The notes under the pieces are model-generated. The model saw nothing but the letters and a program-made list of their open reading frames with translations, did not search any database and was not told where the DNA came from. Source: Azoarcus sp. KH32C (GTDB taxonomy: Bacteria > Pseudomonadota > Gammaproteobacteria > Burkholderiales > Rhodocyclaceae). From it: a stretch of DNA of 64,000 nucleotides. The DNA is taken from contig NC_020516.1 of assembly GCF_000349945.1 (NCBI RefSeq), forward strand, positions 4,030,001 to 4,094,000, written 5' to 3'. Position numbers and translations under genes: made by a program. Shown piece after piece: positions 35,058 to 44,400 of this stretch. Each line of letters opens with the position of its first letter. Positions within the stretch are counted from its first letter, which is position 1.

Positions 35058-36191
35058 ATGAAGCTGAACAAACTGATTCTCGCCCTCGCCGCTGCGAGCC
35101 TCGCCGCCGGCGCCGTCCACGCCAAGGAAGTCGTCGTACGCATCGGCCATGCCGGCCCGCTGACCGGCCCGGCCGCCGCCTTCGGCAAGGACGGCGAAAA
35201 CGGCGCCCGCCTCGCGATCGAGGATGCCAACGCCAAGGGCATCAAGATCGGCGGCGACACCGTCAAGTTCGAGCTGGTCGGCGAAGACGACCAGGCCGAC
35301 CCGCGTACCGCGACCACCGTCGCGCAGCGTCTCGCCGATTCGGGCGTCAAGGGCGTCGTCGGCCACGTGACCTCGGGCGCGTCGATTCCCGCCTCGCGCA
35401 TTTACGAAAACGCCGGCATCCCGGTGATCACCCCGTCCGCCACCAGCCCCAAGCTCACGCAGCAGGGTTACAAGATGACCTTCCGCGTCATCGCCAACGA
35501 CCTGCAGCAGGGCAACGCGCTCGGCAAGTACGCGGTGGGTGAGCTCAAGGCGAAGAAGATCGCCGTCATCGACGATCGCACCGCCTACGGCCAGGGTCTC
35601 GCCGACGCTTTCGCCAATGCGGTGAAGGCCGCCGGCGGCGAAGTGGTCGGACGCGAATTCACCAACGACAAGGCGACCGACTTCATGGCGATCCTCACCA
35701 AGGTGAAGGCCATGAACGCGGATGCCGTGTTCTTCGGCGGCATGGACGCCCAGGCCGGCCCGCTGACCCGCCAGATGAAGCAGCTCGGCATGAACTCGAA
35801 ATTTCTGACCGGCGACGGCGGCTGCACCGGCGAGATGCTGAAGATGGCGGGCGACGCGCTCTCCAACACCACCTACTGCACCCAGGCCGGCATCCCGCTC
35901 GACAAGATGCCCGGCGGCGCCGCCTTCCGCGCGCAGTACAAGAAGCGCTTCGGCAACGACATCCACGTCTATGCCCCCTACGCCTACGACGCCACGATGG
36001 CGATGATCGAGGCGATGAAGACCGCCAACTCGTTCGAGCCGGCGAAGTACCAGCCGAACTTGCGTACCGTCTCCTACCAGGGCGTCACCGGCCCGGTCTC
36101 CTTCGACGACAAGGGCGACATCAAGGGCGGTTCGATCACCGTCTATAACTTCAACGGCGGCCAGTGGGCGCCGATCCAGACCATCCAGTAA
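35058..36191 (+). CDS. livK: Branched-chain amino acid ABC transporter, periplasmic binding protein
   Basis: 377 residues with a signal peptide (cut near 'VHAKEV') and a complete LivJ/K two-lobe fold: 'RIGHAGPLTGPAAAFGKD', 'VVGHVTSGASIPASRIY', 'PVITPSATSPKL' and 'DDRTAYGQGLADAF'. It binds leucine, isoleucine or valine (or a related amino acid) and delivers it to LivHM. The ATG at 35058 has a perfect AAGGAGGA site. It heads the livKHMGF cluster, separated from livH by 159 bp that contain a terminator-like hairpin. Confidence 0.95.
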   Translation: MKLNKLILALAAASLAAGAVHAKEVVVRIGHAGPLTGPAAAFGKDGENGARLAIEDANAKGIKIGGDTVKFELVGEDDQADPRTATTVAQRLADSGVKGVVGHVTSGASIPASRIYENAGIPVITPSATSPKLTQQGYKMTFRVIANDLQQGNALGKYAVGELKAKKIAVIDDRTAYGQGLADAFANAVKAAGGEVVGREFTNDKATDFMAILTKVKAMNADAVFFGGMDAQAGPLTRQMKQLGMNSKFLTGDGGCTGEMLKMAGDALSNTTYCTQAGIPLDKMPGGAAFRAQYKKRFGNDIHVYAPYAYDATMAMIEAMKTANSFEPAKYQPNLRTVSYQGVTGPVSFDDKGDIKGGSITVYNFNGGQWAPIQTIQ

Positions 36192-36204
36192 CTCTCCTCC
36201 CCTC

Positions 36205-36240
36205 GCGCCGGCCGGCAGTTCCGCGGTCGGCGCACCTTTT
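36205..36240 (+). terminator. Terminator-like hairpin between livK and livH
   Basis: A 10-bp stem with one G-U pair (36205-36214 / 36224-36233) and a 9-nt loop is followed by ACCTTTT. It sits 14 bp after the livK stop. It probably lets a fraction of transcripts end after livK or protects its 3' end, giving more binding protein than membrane components. Confidence 0.55.
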
Positions 36241-36350
36241 CCCCAAAACGACGCTCGCCCTGCGTCCGCACGACAGCGGAAGCGGTGGCGGCACTCGTCC
36301 GGACATCCCGCCCCTTCCCCCGGGATGTGCAAAACGACAAGGGTGAAACG

Positions 36351-37283
36351 ATGGAAACCTTCCTGCAACAAACACTCAACGGCCTGGTGTCGGGCAGCAT
36401 CTACGCGCTCGTCGCCCTCGGCTACACGATGGTCTATGGCATCCTGGGCCTGATCAACTTCGCCCACGGCGACCTCTTGATGGTCGGCGCGCTGGTCGCG
36501 CTGCAGACCATTTCGCTGCTCAACTCCGCCGTTCCCGGCCTGCATCCGGCCCTGTTGCTGATTGCCGGCGTCGTCACCGCCGTTCCGGTATGCATGGCGG
36601 TCGGCTACCTGATCGAACGGATCGGCTACCGGCGTCTGCGCAACGCACCCAAGCTCGCGCCGCTGATCACCGCGATCGGCGTGTCCTTCCTGCTGCAGAC
36701 CCTGGCGATGATCCTGTGGGGCCGCGAGTTCCACGTCTTCCCGCAACTCGTCTCGACGACCCCGATGCAGCCTATCGACGGCGTCGTGGTGTCGCCGCTG
36801 CAGATCTTCACGATCGTCGTCGCCTTCGCGCTGATGGCCGGACTGATGCTGCTGGTGAACAAGAGCCGGCTGGGCCGCGCGATGCGCGCGACCGCCGAGA
36901 ACCACCGCGTCGCGGGCCTGATGGGCATCAACGCCAACGGCGTGATCGCCGCGACCTTCATCATCGGCTCGGGCCTAGCCGCGCTCGCCGGCGTGCTCTT
37001 CGCGTCGAACTACGCGATCGCGCACTACGCGATGGGCTTCACGCCGGGACTGAAGGCCTTCACCGCCGCGGTGCTGGGCGGCATCGGCAACCTGCCGGGC
37101 GCGATGGTCGGCGGTCTGGTGCTGGGCCTCGTCGAATCCTTCGGCGCGGGCTACATCGAACACCTCACCTTCGGCTTCCTCAACTCGAGCTACCAGGACA
37201 TCTTCGCCTTCATCATGCTCGGCGCCGTCCTGATCTTCCGCCCGTCCGGCCTGCTCGGCGAACGCGTCGCCGACCGCGCCTGA
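36351..37283 (+). CDS. livH: Branched-chain amino acid ABC transporter permease LivH
   Basis: Inner-membrane channel subunit, 310 residues with about eight helices. Family marks: 'LNGLVSGSIYALVALGYTMV' at the N-terminus, 'GLINFAHGD', the ATPase-coupling segment around 'RAMRATAENHRVAGLMGIN' and 'AAVLGGIGNLPGA'. The ATG at 36351 has AAGGGTGA upstream. It forms a heterodimer with LivM. Confidence 0.96.
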   Translation: METFLQQTLNGLVSGSIYALVALGYTMVYGILGLINFAHGDLLMVGALVALQTISLLNSAVPGLHPALLLIAGVVTAVPVCMAVGYLIERIGYRRLRNAPKLAPLITAIGVSFLLQTLAMILWGREFHVFPQLVSTTPMQPIDGVVVSPLQIFTIVVAFALMAGLMLLVNKSRLGRAMRATAENHRVAGLMGINANGVIAATFIIGSGLAALAGVLFASNYAIAHYAMGFTPGLKAFTAAVLGGIGNLPGAMVGGLVLGLVESFGAGYIEHLTFGFLNSSYQDIFAFIMLGAVLIFRPSGLLGERVADRA

Positions 37284-37303
37284 CCCGCACAGGAAAGACA
37301 GAC

Positions 37304-38392
37304 ATGACCACGACTTCCTCGACCCTGACGCTGCCGGCGGGCTTCGCGCTCGACCAGCGCGTGCAACGCCCGCTCGTCATCCTGCTCGCGCTCGTCGCCC
37401 CCATCGTTGCCCTGTCCTTCGGCAAGAGCTGGGTGCGCGTGCTCGACTTCGCGATGCTCTACGTGATGCTCGCGATCGGCCTCAACCTGGTGGTCGGCTT
37501 CGCCGGCCTGCTGGACCTTGGCTACATCGCCTTCTATGCGGTCGGCGCCTACACCTGGGCCTTCCTCGCCTCACCGCACTTCGGCATCCACCTGCCGTTC
37601 TGGATCGTGCTGCCGTTGGGCGCGACCTTCGCGGCAGTCGCCGGCATTGCGCTGGGTTTCCCGACGCTGAGGCTACGAGGCGACTACCTCGCGATCGTGA
37701 CGCTGGGTTTCGGCGAGATCATCCGCATCTTCATGAACAACCTGAACCAGCCGATCAACATCACCAACGGCCCGCAGGGCATCGACTCGATCGACCCGCT
37801 GGTCGTCGGCGGCGTCGATCTGTCGATGGACCTGAGCCTCTTCGGCATCCAGACGCCCTCGGTCGTCCTCTATTACTACGCCTTCCTCGTCTGCGTCGTG
37901 ATCGCGCTGATCCTCGTGCGCCGCTGCCAGATCTCGCGCATCGGCCGGGCGTGGGCCGCGATCCGCGACGACGAACTCGCCGCCAAGGCGATCGGCATCG
38001 ACACCCGTGCGATGAAGCTCCTGGCCTTTGCAATGGGCGCGACCTTCGGCGGTGTGGCCGGCGGCCTCTTCTCGGCCTTCCAGGGCTTCGTCAGCCCCGA
38101 GAGCTTCAGCCTCACCGAATCGATCGTCGTGCTGACGATGATCGTGCTCGGCGGCATGGGCAACCTCGCCGGCGTCGTCGTCGGCGCAGTGATGCTGACC
38201 GCGCTGCCCGAACTGCTGCGCCACTTCGCAGTGCCGATGCAGATGGCGCTCTTCGGCAAGACGCTGCTCGACCCCGAAGTGCTGCGCATGCTGCTGCTGT
38301 CGCTGGCGATGATCGTGATGATGCTCGTCCGCCCCGCCGGCCTCCTGCCCGCCCGTACCCGCTATGCCCACCGTGACCGGAGAAACGCATGA
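37304..38392 (+). CDS. livM: Branched-chain amino acid ABC transporter permease LivM
   Basis: Partner permease of LivH, 362 residues, about nine helices. Seen are 'LNLVVGFAGLLDLGYIAFYA', 'GFPTLRLRGDYLAIVTLGFG', the coupling loop 'RAWAAIRDDELAAKAIGID' and 'VLGGMGNLAGVVVGA'. It begins 20 bp after livH and its end overlaps the livG ATG by 4 bp. Confidence 0.96.
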   Translation: MTTTSSTLTLPAGFALDQRVQRPLVILLALVAPIVALSFGKSWVRVLDFAMLYVMLAIGLNLVVGFAGLLDLGYIAFYAVGAYTWAFLASPHFGIHLPFWIVLPLGATFAAVAGIALGFPTLRLRGDYLAIVTLGFGEIIRIFMNNLNQPINITNGPQGIDSIDPLVVGGVDLSMDLSLFGIQTPSVVLYYYAFLVCVVIALILVRRCQISRIGRAWAAIRDDELAAKAIGIDTRAMKLLAFAMGATFGGVAGGLFSAFQGFVSPESFSLTESIVVLTMIVLGGMGNLAGVVVGAVMLTALPELLRHFAVPMQMALFGKTLLDPEVLRMLLLSLAMIVMMLVRPAGLLPARTRYAHRDRRNA

Positions 38393-39159
38393 TCACGCTG
38401 CTCGAATCCCGCACCGTCAATAAGCGCTTCGGCGGCCTGCAGGCGCTCACCGACGTGTCGCTGAAGATCCACCGCGGCGAGGTGTACGGCCTGATCGGCC
38501 CGAACGGCGCCGGCAAGACGACCTTCTTCAACGTGCTGACCGGCGCCTACGCGATCGACGGCGGCGAGTTCGTCATGAACGGGTCCGAACTGCCGGGCGG
38601 CAAGCCCCACCTCATCGTGCAGCACGGCATCGCACGCACCTTCCAGAACATCCGCCTCTTCCGCGAACTGACCGCGCTGGAGAACGTGATGGCCGGCCAC
38701 CACATCCGCTCGTCGGCCGGCATCTTCGGCGTGCTCGCCCAGACCCGCGCGACGCGCGAGGAAGAGCGCCTGATGCAGGAACGCGCGCTCGAGATCCTCG
38801 ACTACGTCGGCATCGGCCGCCACGCCGACACCGTCGCGAAGAACCTCTCCTACGGCGACCAGCGCCGCCTGGAGATCGCTCGGGCGCTCGCGACCGAGCC
38901 GCAACTGCTCGCGCTCGACGAACCGGCCGCCGGCATGAACGCGACCGAAACGGTGGGGCTGCGTGCGCTGATCGAGACGATCCGCGCCGACGGCGTCACC
39001 GTGCTGCTGATCGAGCACGACGTGAAACTGATCATGGGGCTCTGCGACCGCGTCGCCGTCCTCGACTTCGGCAAGAAGATCGCCGAAGGCACCCCGGCCG
39101 AGGTCCAGCGCGACCCCGACGTCATCCGCGCCTACCTGGGAGGCCACCGTGCGCACTGA
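38389..39159 (+). CDS. livG: Branched-chain amino acid ABC transporter ATPase LivG
   Basis: One of two ATPases powering the LivHM channel, 256 residues. Walker A 'GPNGAGKTT', signature 'LSYGDQRRLEIARAL', Walker B 'LLALDEPAAGMN' and the LivG-type C-terminal segment ending 'DPDVIRAYLGG'. GGAG lies upstream of the ATG; the start is coupled to livM. Confidence 0.96.
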   Translation: MITLLESRTVNKRFGGLQALTDVSLKIHRGEVYGLIGPNGAGKTTFFNVLTGAYAIDGGEFVMNGSELPGGKPHLIVQHGIARTFQNIRLFRELTALENVMAGHHIRSSAGIFGVLAQTRATREEERLMQERALEILDYVGIGRHADTVAKNLSYGDQRRLEIARALATEPQLLALDEPAAGMNATETVGLRALIETIRADGVTVLLIEHDVKLIMGLCDRVAVLDFGKKIAEGTPAEVQRDPDVIRAYLGGHRAH

Positions 39160-39913
39160 TACCTCATCCGCCAAGCAATCCCCCATCCTGCAGGTCCGCA
39201 ACCTGAAGGTCGCCTACGGCGGCATCCAGGCCGTCAAGGGCATCAGCCTGCAGTTGAACAAGGGCGAACTGGTGTCGCTGATCGGTGCGAACGGCGCCGG
39301 CAAGACGACGACGCTGAACACGCTCGCGGGCATCGTCCCGGTCGCGAGCGGCGAGATCCTCTACGCCGGCCAGGAGATCGGCAAGCTGCCGTCGCACATG
39401 CGCCTGCGCCAGGGCCTCGCGCTCGTACCCGAAGGCCGCGGCATCTTCACGCGCCTCACCGTCGAGGAAAACCTGCAGACCGGCGCCTACACGCGCCGTG
39501 ACCTGGATGGCGTCGCCGCCGACATGGAGAAGGTCTTCACGATGCTGCCCCGCGTGAAGGAACGCCTGCACCAGACCGCCGGCACGCTCTCCGGCGGCGA
39601 GCAGCAGATGGTCGCGATCGGCCGTGCGCTGTTGTCGCGCCCGCAGGTGCTGCTGCTGGACGAACCCTCGATGGGCCTCGCCCCGCTCGTCGTTGAGAAG
39701 ATCTTCGAGGTGATCCACACGATCACGCGCGAAGGCATGGCCGTGCTGCTCGTCGAGCAGAACGCCAACCTCGCGCTGGAAGTCTCGGAGCGCGCCTATG
39801 TGATGGAAGGCGGCCACATCACGCTGGAAGGCAGCGGCAAGGATCTGCTGAACGACCCGAAGGTGCGCAGCGCCTACCTCGGCGAAGAGCTCGGCGAGGA
39901 AGTCGCGGCCTGA
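39149..39913 (+). CDS. livF: Branched-chain amino acid ABC transporter ATPase LivF
   Basis: Second ATPase of the transporter, 254 residues. Walker A 'GANGAGKTTT', signature 'LSGGEQQMVAIGRAL', Walker B 'LLLLDEPSMGLAP' (the LivF form) and H-loop region 'LLVEQNANLAL'. The start is GTG at 39149 with GGGAGG 5 nt upstream, overlapping livG by 11 bp. It is the last gene of the operon, followed by a terminator hairpin shared with the convergent regulator. Confidence 0.96.
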   Translation: MRTDTSSAKQSPILQVRNLKVAYGGIQAVKGISLQLNKGELVSLIGANGAGKTTTLNTLAGIVPVASGEILYAGQEIGKLPSHMRLRQGLALVPEGRGIFTRLTVEENLQTGAYTRRDLDGVAADMEKVFTMLPRVKERLHQTAGTLSGGEQQMVAIGRALLSRPQVLLLDEPSMGLAPLVVEKIFEVIHTITREGMAVLLVEQNANLALEVSERAYVMEGGHITLEGSGKDLLNDPKVRSAYLGEELGEEVAA

Positions 39914-39926
39914 GGAAGCAATGACA

Positions 39927-39959
39927 ACGGCGCTGCCCGCCTTACAGCGGCAGCGCCGT
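39927..39959. terminator. Bidirectional terminator hairpin between livF and the Lrp-type gene
   Basis: A perfect 11-bp stem (39927-39937 / 39949-39959, ACGGCGCTGCC) with an 11-nt loop. The loop contains the stop codon of the convergent regulator, and the right arm codes its last residues. Downstream sequences are moderately T-rich on both strands. It fits a shared terminator for two convergent units. Confidence 0.65.
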
Positions 39960-40400
39960 CTCGTTCTTGATCTCGCGCAGCGCGACGCTCGAATGCGTGA
40001 CGTCGACTTCCGGGATCTTGAGCAGGAAGTTGTGCATGAACTGCGAAAAGGCTTCGAGGTTCGGCAGGTAGAGCTTCAACAGGCAATCCGTCTCGCCGAG
40101 CAGCTCATAGCACTCGACGACTTCTTCGCAGCCCTTCACGACCTGCTCGAAGCGCTCCAGCACGTCCGCGCTGTGCTTCTTCAGCCGCACCCGCACCCAC
40201 ACGCAGGTGCTGAGGCCGACCTTGTTGCGGTCGACCAGCGCGACGTAACCGCGGATCAGGCCGGCCTCCTCCAGTTCCCGCACCCGCCGCCAGCACGGCG
40301 ACGGCGACAGCCCGACCTTTTCGGCCAGGTGTTGGGTACTGACGGACGAATCCTTCTGCAGCAGCGTGAGGATCCGTCGCTGCGCCTGGTCGAGCTTCAT
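39942..40400 (-). CDS. Lrp/AsnC family transcriptional regulator
   Basis: 152 residues: N-terminal helix-turn-helix ('ILTLLQKDSSVSTQHLAEKVGLSPSPCWRRV' region, residues about 8-40) and a C-terminal RAM amino-acid-binding domain. Such regulators sense leucine or another amino acid and control transport or catabolism. It is convergent with the liv operon. The ATG at 40400 has GGGGGAG upstream. The liv operon and the oxidoreductase genes are reasonable targets, but no site can be assigned with confidence. Confidence 0.92.
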   Translation of the reverse strand: MKLDQAQRRILTLLQKDSSVSTQHLAEKVGLSPSPCWRRVRELEEAGLIRGYVALVDRNKVGLSTCVWVRVRLKKHSADVLERFEQVVKGCEEVVECYELLGETDCLLKLYLPNLEAFSQFMHNFLLKIPEVDVTHSSVALREIKNETALPL

Positions 40401-40488
40401 GTCTCCCCCTTTTCGTTGTTATGGGGACGCATCGAGCGCCCGCGCCGCCATCCGGAGACGGCAGCGCCCTCCGTTGTCTCGCCGGTTC

Positions 40489-40833
40489 TTAGAGAACCTT
40501 CAGCAGTTCGACTTCGAACACCAGGGTCGCATTGGGGGGGATCACGCCGCCGGCGCCGCGCGAGCCGTAGCCGAGCTGCGGCGGAATCGTCAGCTTGCGC
40601 TTGCCGCCTTCCAGCATCCCTTGCACCCCCTCGTCCCAGCCGCGGATGACGTGGCCGGCCCCGAGCGGGAAGTCGAACGGGTCGTTGCGATCCTTGCTCG
40701 AATCGAACTTGCGGCCGTCGGTCAGCCAGCCCGTGTAATGCACGGACACGCGCTTGCCCTTGACGGCGGTGGCGCCGGTGCCGACTTCCAGATCTTCGAT
40801 GATGAGGCCGCTGTCGGTGGTGGTCTGAGACAT
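40489..40833 (-). CDS. FKBP-type peptidyl-prolyl cis-trans isomerase
   Basis: 114 residues, a single FKBP domain without signal peptide, so cytoplasmic. Active-site aromatic and polar residues are visible in 'VSVHYTGWLTDGRKFDSS', 'FPLGAGHVIRGWDEGVQGM', 'KRKLTIPPQLGYG' and 'ATLVFEVELL'. It catalyses proline isomerisation during folding. It lies 33 bp after msrA on the same strand. Confidence 0.94.
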   Translation of the reverse strand: MSQTTTDSGLIIEDLEVGTGATAVKGKRVSVHYTGWLTDGRKFDSSKDRNDPFDFPLGAGHVIRGWDEGVQGMLEGGKRKLTIPPQLGYGSRGAGGVIPPNATLVFEVELLKVL

Positions 40834-40866
40834 CGGAATTCTCCTGCGGGGGTTAAAGCAGCAATT

Positions 40867-41430
40867 TTAACCAGGCCGCCGCCTCCGGCTGGCAAACTTT
40901 TCGCGGAATTTGGAGATCTTCGGCGCAACAACGTATTGGCAGTATGGTTGGTCGGCATTGCGTGCGTAATAGTTGTGGTGGTACGCCTCGGCCGGCCAGA
41001 ACCGCCCGGCCCGCTCGACCTTGGTCACGATGGCGCCCGGATAGGCGCGCGTTTCGCCCAGGTATTCGATCAGGTCCAGTGCGGTATGCAGTTGTTCGTC
41101 GCTCGTCGCAAAAATTGCCGACCGGTATTGCGTGCCGATGTCGTTGCCTTGTCGGTTGACGCTGGTCGGGTCGTGAATCGCGAAAAAAATTTCCAGCAGG
41201 TCCTTGTAGCTGATCTCTGCCGGGTCGAACGCAATCTGCACCGCTTCTGCATGGCCGGTGCCGCCTTCACATACCTGCTGGTAGGTGGGCGAATCGGTCC
41301 GCCCGCCGGTATAACCGGAAGTCACGGACGCCACGCCTTCGACGTCCTTGAAAACCGCTTCCAGACACCAGAAGCATCCACCTGCCAAAATCGCTATTTC
41401 GCGTGATACAGGCATGTCGTTATCAGTCAT
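40867..41430 (-). CDS. msrA: Peptide methionine-S-sulfoxide reductase MsrA
   Basis: Repairs methionine-S-sulfoxide in proteins using thioredoxin. 187 residues with the catalytic 'GGCFWCLEAVF' (C19), 'SGYTGG', 'YQQVCEGGTGHAEAV' and 'HDPTSVNRQGNDIGTQYRS'. C150-region resolving cysteine is in 'PYCQYVVAPK'. No signal peptide. It precedes the FKBP gene and may form a small protein-quality unit with it. Confidence 0.96.
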   Translation of the reverse strand: MTDNDMPVSREIAILAGGCFWCLEAVFKDVEGVASVTSGYTGGRTDSPTYQQVCEGGTGHAEAVQIAFDPAEISYKDLLEIFFAIHDPTSVNRQGNDIGTQYRSAIFATSDEQLHTALDLIEYLGETRAYPGAIVTKVERAGRFWPAEAYHHNYYARNADQPYCQYVVAPKISKFREKFASRRRRPG

Positions 41431-41489
41431 CGGTTTCTCCCCATGATGTCCCGCGATTGAGACAACGACCGTGGCTGGCGATTCCCCAA

Positions 41490-44400
41490 TTATTCGAATG
41501 AGATTGTGAAATAAATATCGGCCGAATTATCGGTGCCGGAGCGCGCCACGAGCGATAATTGACGAGTAAGCTGGTAGGTCAGGCGGACGAGGCTCTCGGC
41601 CCCGCCGAGGCTTTGTTCAAAGGATAGCATCAGGTCGGACGACAGCCGCTTGCCGAGCGTGAGCACCTGCGTGCCGACGTTCTCGCCGCCGCTCACGATC
41701 GTGCCCTCGCCGACGACGCGGCTCGTCGCGGTGCGCGTGACGCCCCCCAACTCCCCTTGCCCGATCGACAGCTCGTCGAAACCCAGGCTGCGCTGCAACT
41801 GTTCGGTCATGCCGCCGCCCGGCCCGCCGAGCAGTGCCTGCGCGGCCGGAACCAGCATCCCGAGGTCGGCGCCGCGCCCGGCGTTCGGCGCACGTCCGAG
41901 CACGATCCACGACAGCTTTTCCGGGTCAGGCACGTTCGGCTCGGACACGAGATGCACGCGCGGCCGGCGCACCGTGCCGTTGATCTCGATCCCCGCTTCG
42001 ACCGCCAGCCCCTTGCGCAGCGCCCGCACGTTCAGGCCGGGATTGTCGAGCGGCCCCTGGAAATTGATCAGGCCGCGTTCGATGCTCATCGCCTGCCCAT
42101 ACCCGCGGTAGGTGCCGCCGGCGGCATTGATCGAACCGACCGCGCTCAGGCCGCGGCCCGGGCGCTGACGAAGATGGAGTTCGCCGGCAAGGCGCGTGTC
42201 GAGCCCCAGCGCCGTGAGCTGGAAGTGATCGCCGAGCGACACGGTCACGTCGGCGCCGACGCCGAAGGCGGTGCCGGTCGGCTTCGGCGTCCGCCCGAGG
42301 ATCACGACGTCGTCCGACAAGACAGGCGGCGGCGATTCCGCGAGCCCGACGAAGCCGGCATCGGCGCGCAGCTTCGCGACGACCTCGACGCTCGTCCACG
42401 TGCTCTTCGCTGTGCCGGAACCGGAAAGGATCAGCCAGCGGTCCGCGCGCTGCAGGATGGGCAGCCGTGTCGCCTCGTAACGAAAATCGCCGGCCCCGCT
42501 ATCGAGCGCAACCTGGCCGACGACCGAAAGACGCCCCGGCTCGCGCGTCAGACGCTCGACCGGCAGGCGCGAGTCGTTCGGCCGCACACGGTTCGGCGAC
42601 ACGAACTCGAGCTTGCGCAGATAGAGATGGTCGTGGTCGAACTCCGCATGCAGGTCGCCGCCTGAAAGCATCATGCCCTGGTCGACGAGCGCCAGCGCGA
42701 GCGCACTGCCGTCGATGCGCCCGGCCGCCCGCGGGTTCGCCGGCGTCCCCGAGAGCGCGAGACTCGCGTCGACGCTGCCGCCCGTGACGATATGCTCCTG
42801 CATCAACCGACCGATCCACGTCAAGGACGGCATCTTCAGGCTCGCCGAGCCGAGGAGCGGCGCATCAGGCGCAAGCCGCCAGCCGCCGTCCGGGCCGCGC
42901 TCGGCAAGCGCCGTGGCCGAACCGGAGAGCTGGCCGAATTCCGTGCCGCGCGCCTCCCAGCCGAGCGCGATGTGGTTCTCGCGCGCCGACAGACGGACTT
43001 CGGCCTGCTGCAGGCCCAGGCGCACCGGCACTTCATCGGCGAGCTCAAGGTCGCCCGACTCGCGGAAGATCCGCGCCGAACCTTCCGCCGTCTGTTCGAG
43101 GCGCAGATTCCACTCGGCGCCGAGGATCAGCGAACCCTGCGCCCGCTTCGGCAAGCCGTCCGCGCCCGGTACGAGACCGAAGCCGAGCCCGCTGAGCGAA
43201 CCGCGCAGCACCGTGCGCGCCGGCGTCCATTCCGTTTCGGCCAGCCGAATACGCCCGCGCTCGCCCGCATCGACCACCGCCGGGGAGAGCGTCATGCGGC
43301 TGCGACCGAAGTCCAGCGCAGCCGCGTCCTCCAGCCGCACAGGGAAGCGCCCCGCGGTCTCCAGCGCCATCAGCCGCCCTTGCCATCCGCTCACGGCGGC
43401 CCAGTTCGCGCCGGGCAGGCCGCCCTGCAGACGCAGATGCACGCTGTCCTTGGCGAGCCCGCTGGCGGTCAGTTCGGCCACATGCTCGCTGCGCCTGCCG
43501 CTGACGACGAAGCTCGCCCGGTCCACCCACTGCGTCACCGTTTCGGGCGTCGTGCGTTCGGGGCCGGCTTGCGCAAGGCCGTTGAGTTCCGCCTTCACGT
43601 CGATCATGCCGTCCGCTCCGGCACCGACTTTGGCATCGGCGACGAGCGACGCGAGGCGATAGCCGTCCGGAGCACCCAGCTTGCGCGCCTCGAGTTTCAG
43701 GCTACCCTCGGGCTCGTCGAGCGTGCCCGCCACGACGGCATCCAGCTTCGCGCTTCCCGCATAGCCTTTTTGAAGATCCGCGAGTGACGGAATATCAACG
43801 GCAAGCTGAGCCGCCACCTTGCGCGTCTTGCCGCCAGCCACGGTGGTCAGCGTTCCCGTTCCGCCGACACGCGCCCCGCCTGCCTTCACGTCGAGCTCCA
43901 CGTGCTGCTGCGCCGCGTCGCCTTTCGCCTGCAGCCGCCCTGCCACTGCGGTCGCCGGCAAACGGCCGTCGAGTTGCGCCAGTTCGACTGCAGCCAGTTG
44001 CAGCGCCGCCGTCAGACTGCCGAACCCGGAAGCCCCCGCCGCCGGCATCCGCCACTCCACGTCGCCGCTCATCCGCCCCTTGCCGGGCAAAGTCAGGGAC
44101 AGGTCGGAGGCGTTCAGGCGGCCCGGCACCCAGCGCAGCCGCGCACTCATCTGCGTGAACGGCAGGCCTTGGCGATCGATCTTCGCCGGGCGCTTGTTGT
44201 CGATCCGTACCGGCCCGGTCACGCCCCAGCCCATGCCGTCCGGCGCCGGCTCGGGCTGCAGATCGGCCAAGAGATTGAGCGCGGCATGCGGTGCTTGGGG
44301 ATTGAAGGCCGCGGGATCGACCTCGCCGAGCGCAACGCGCGCCCGCCGTAGCGGCACGGGCGCGAAGGGCGCGGCCAGCACCTCGGCATCGCCATGCAGT

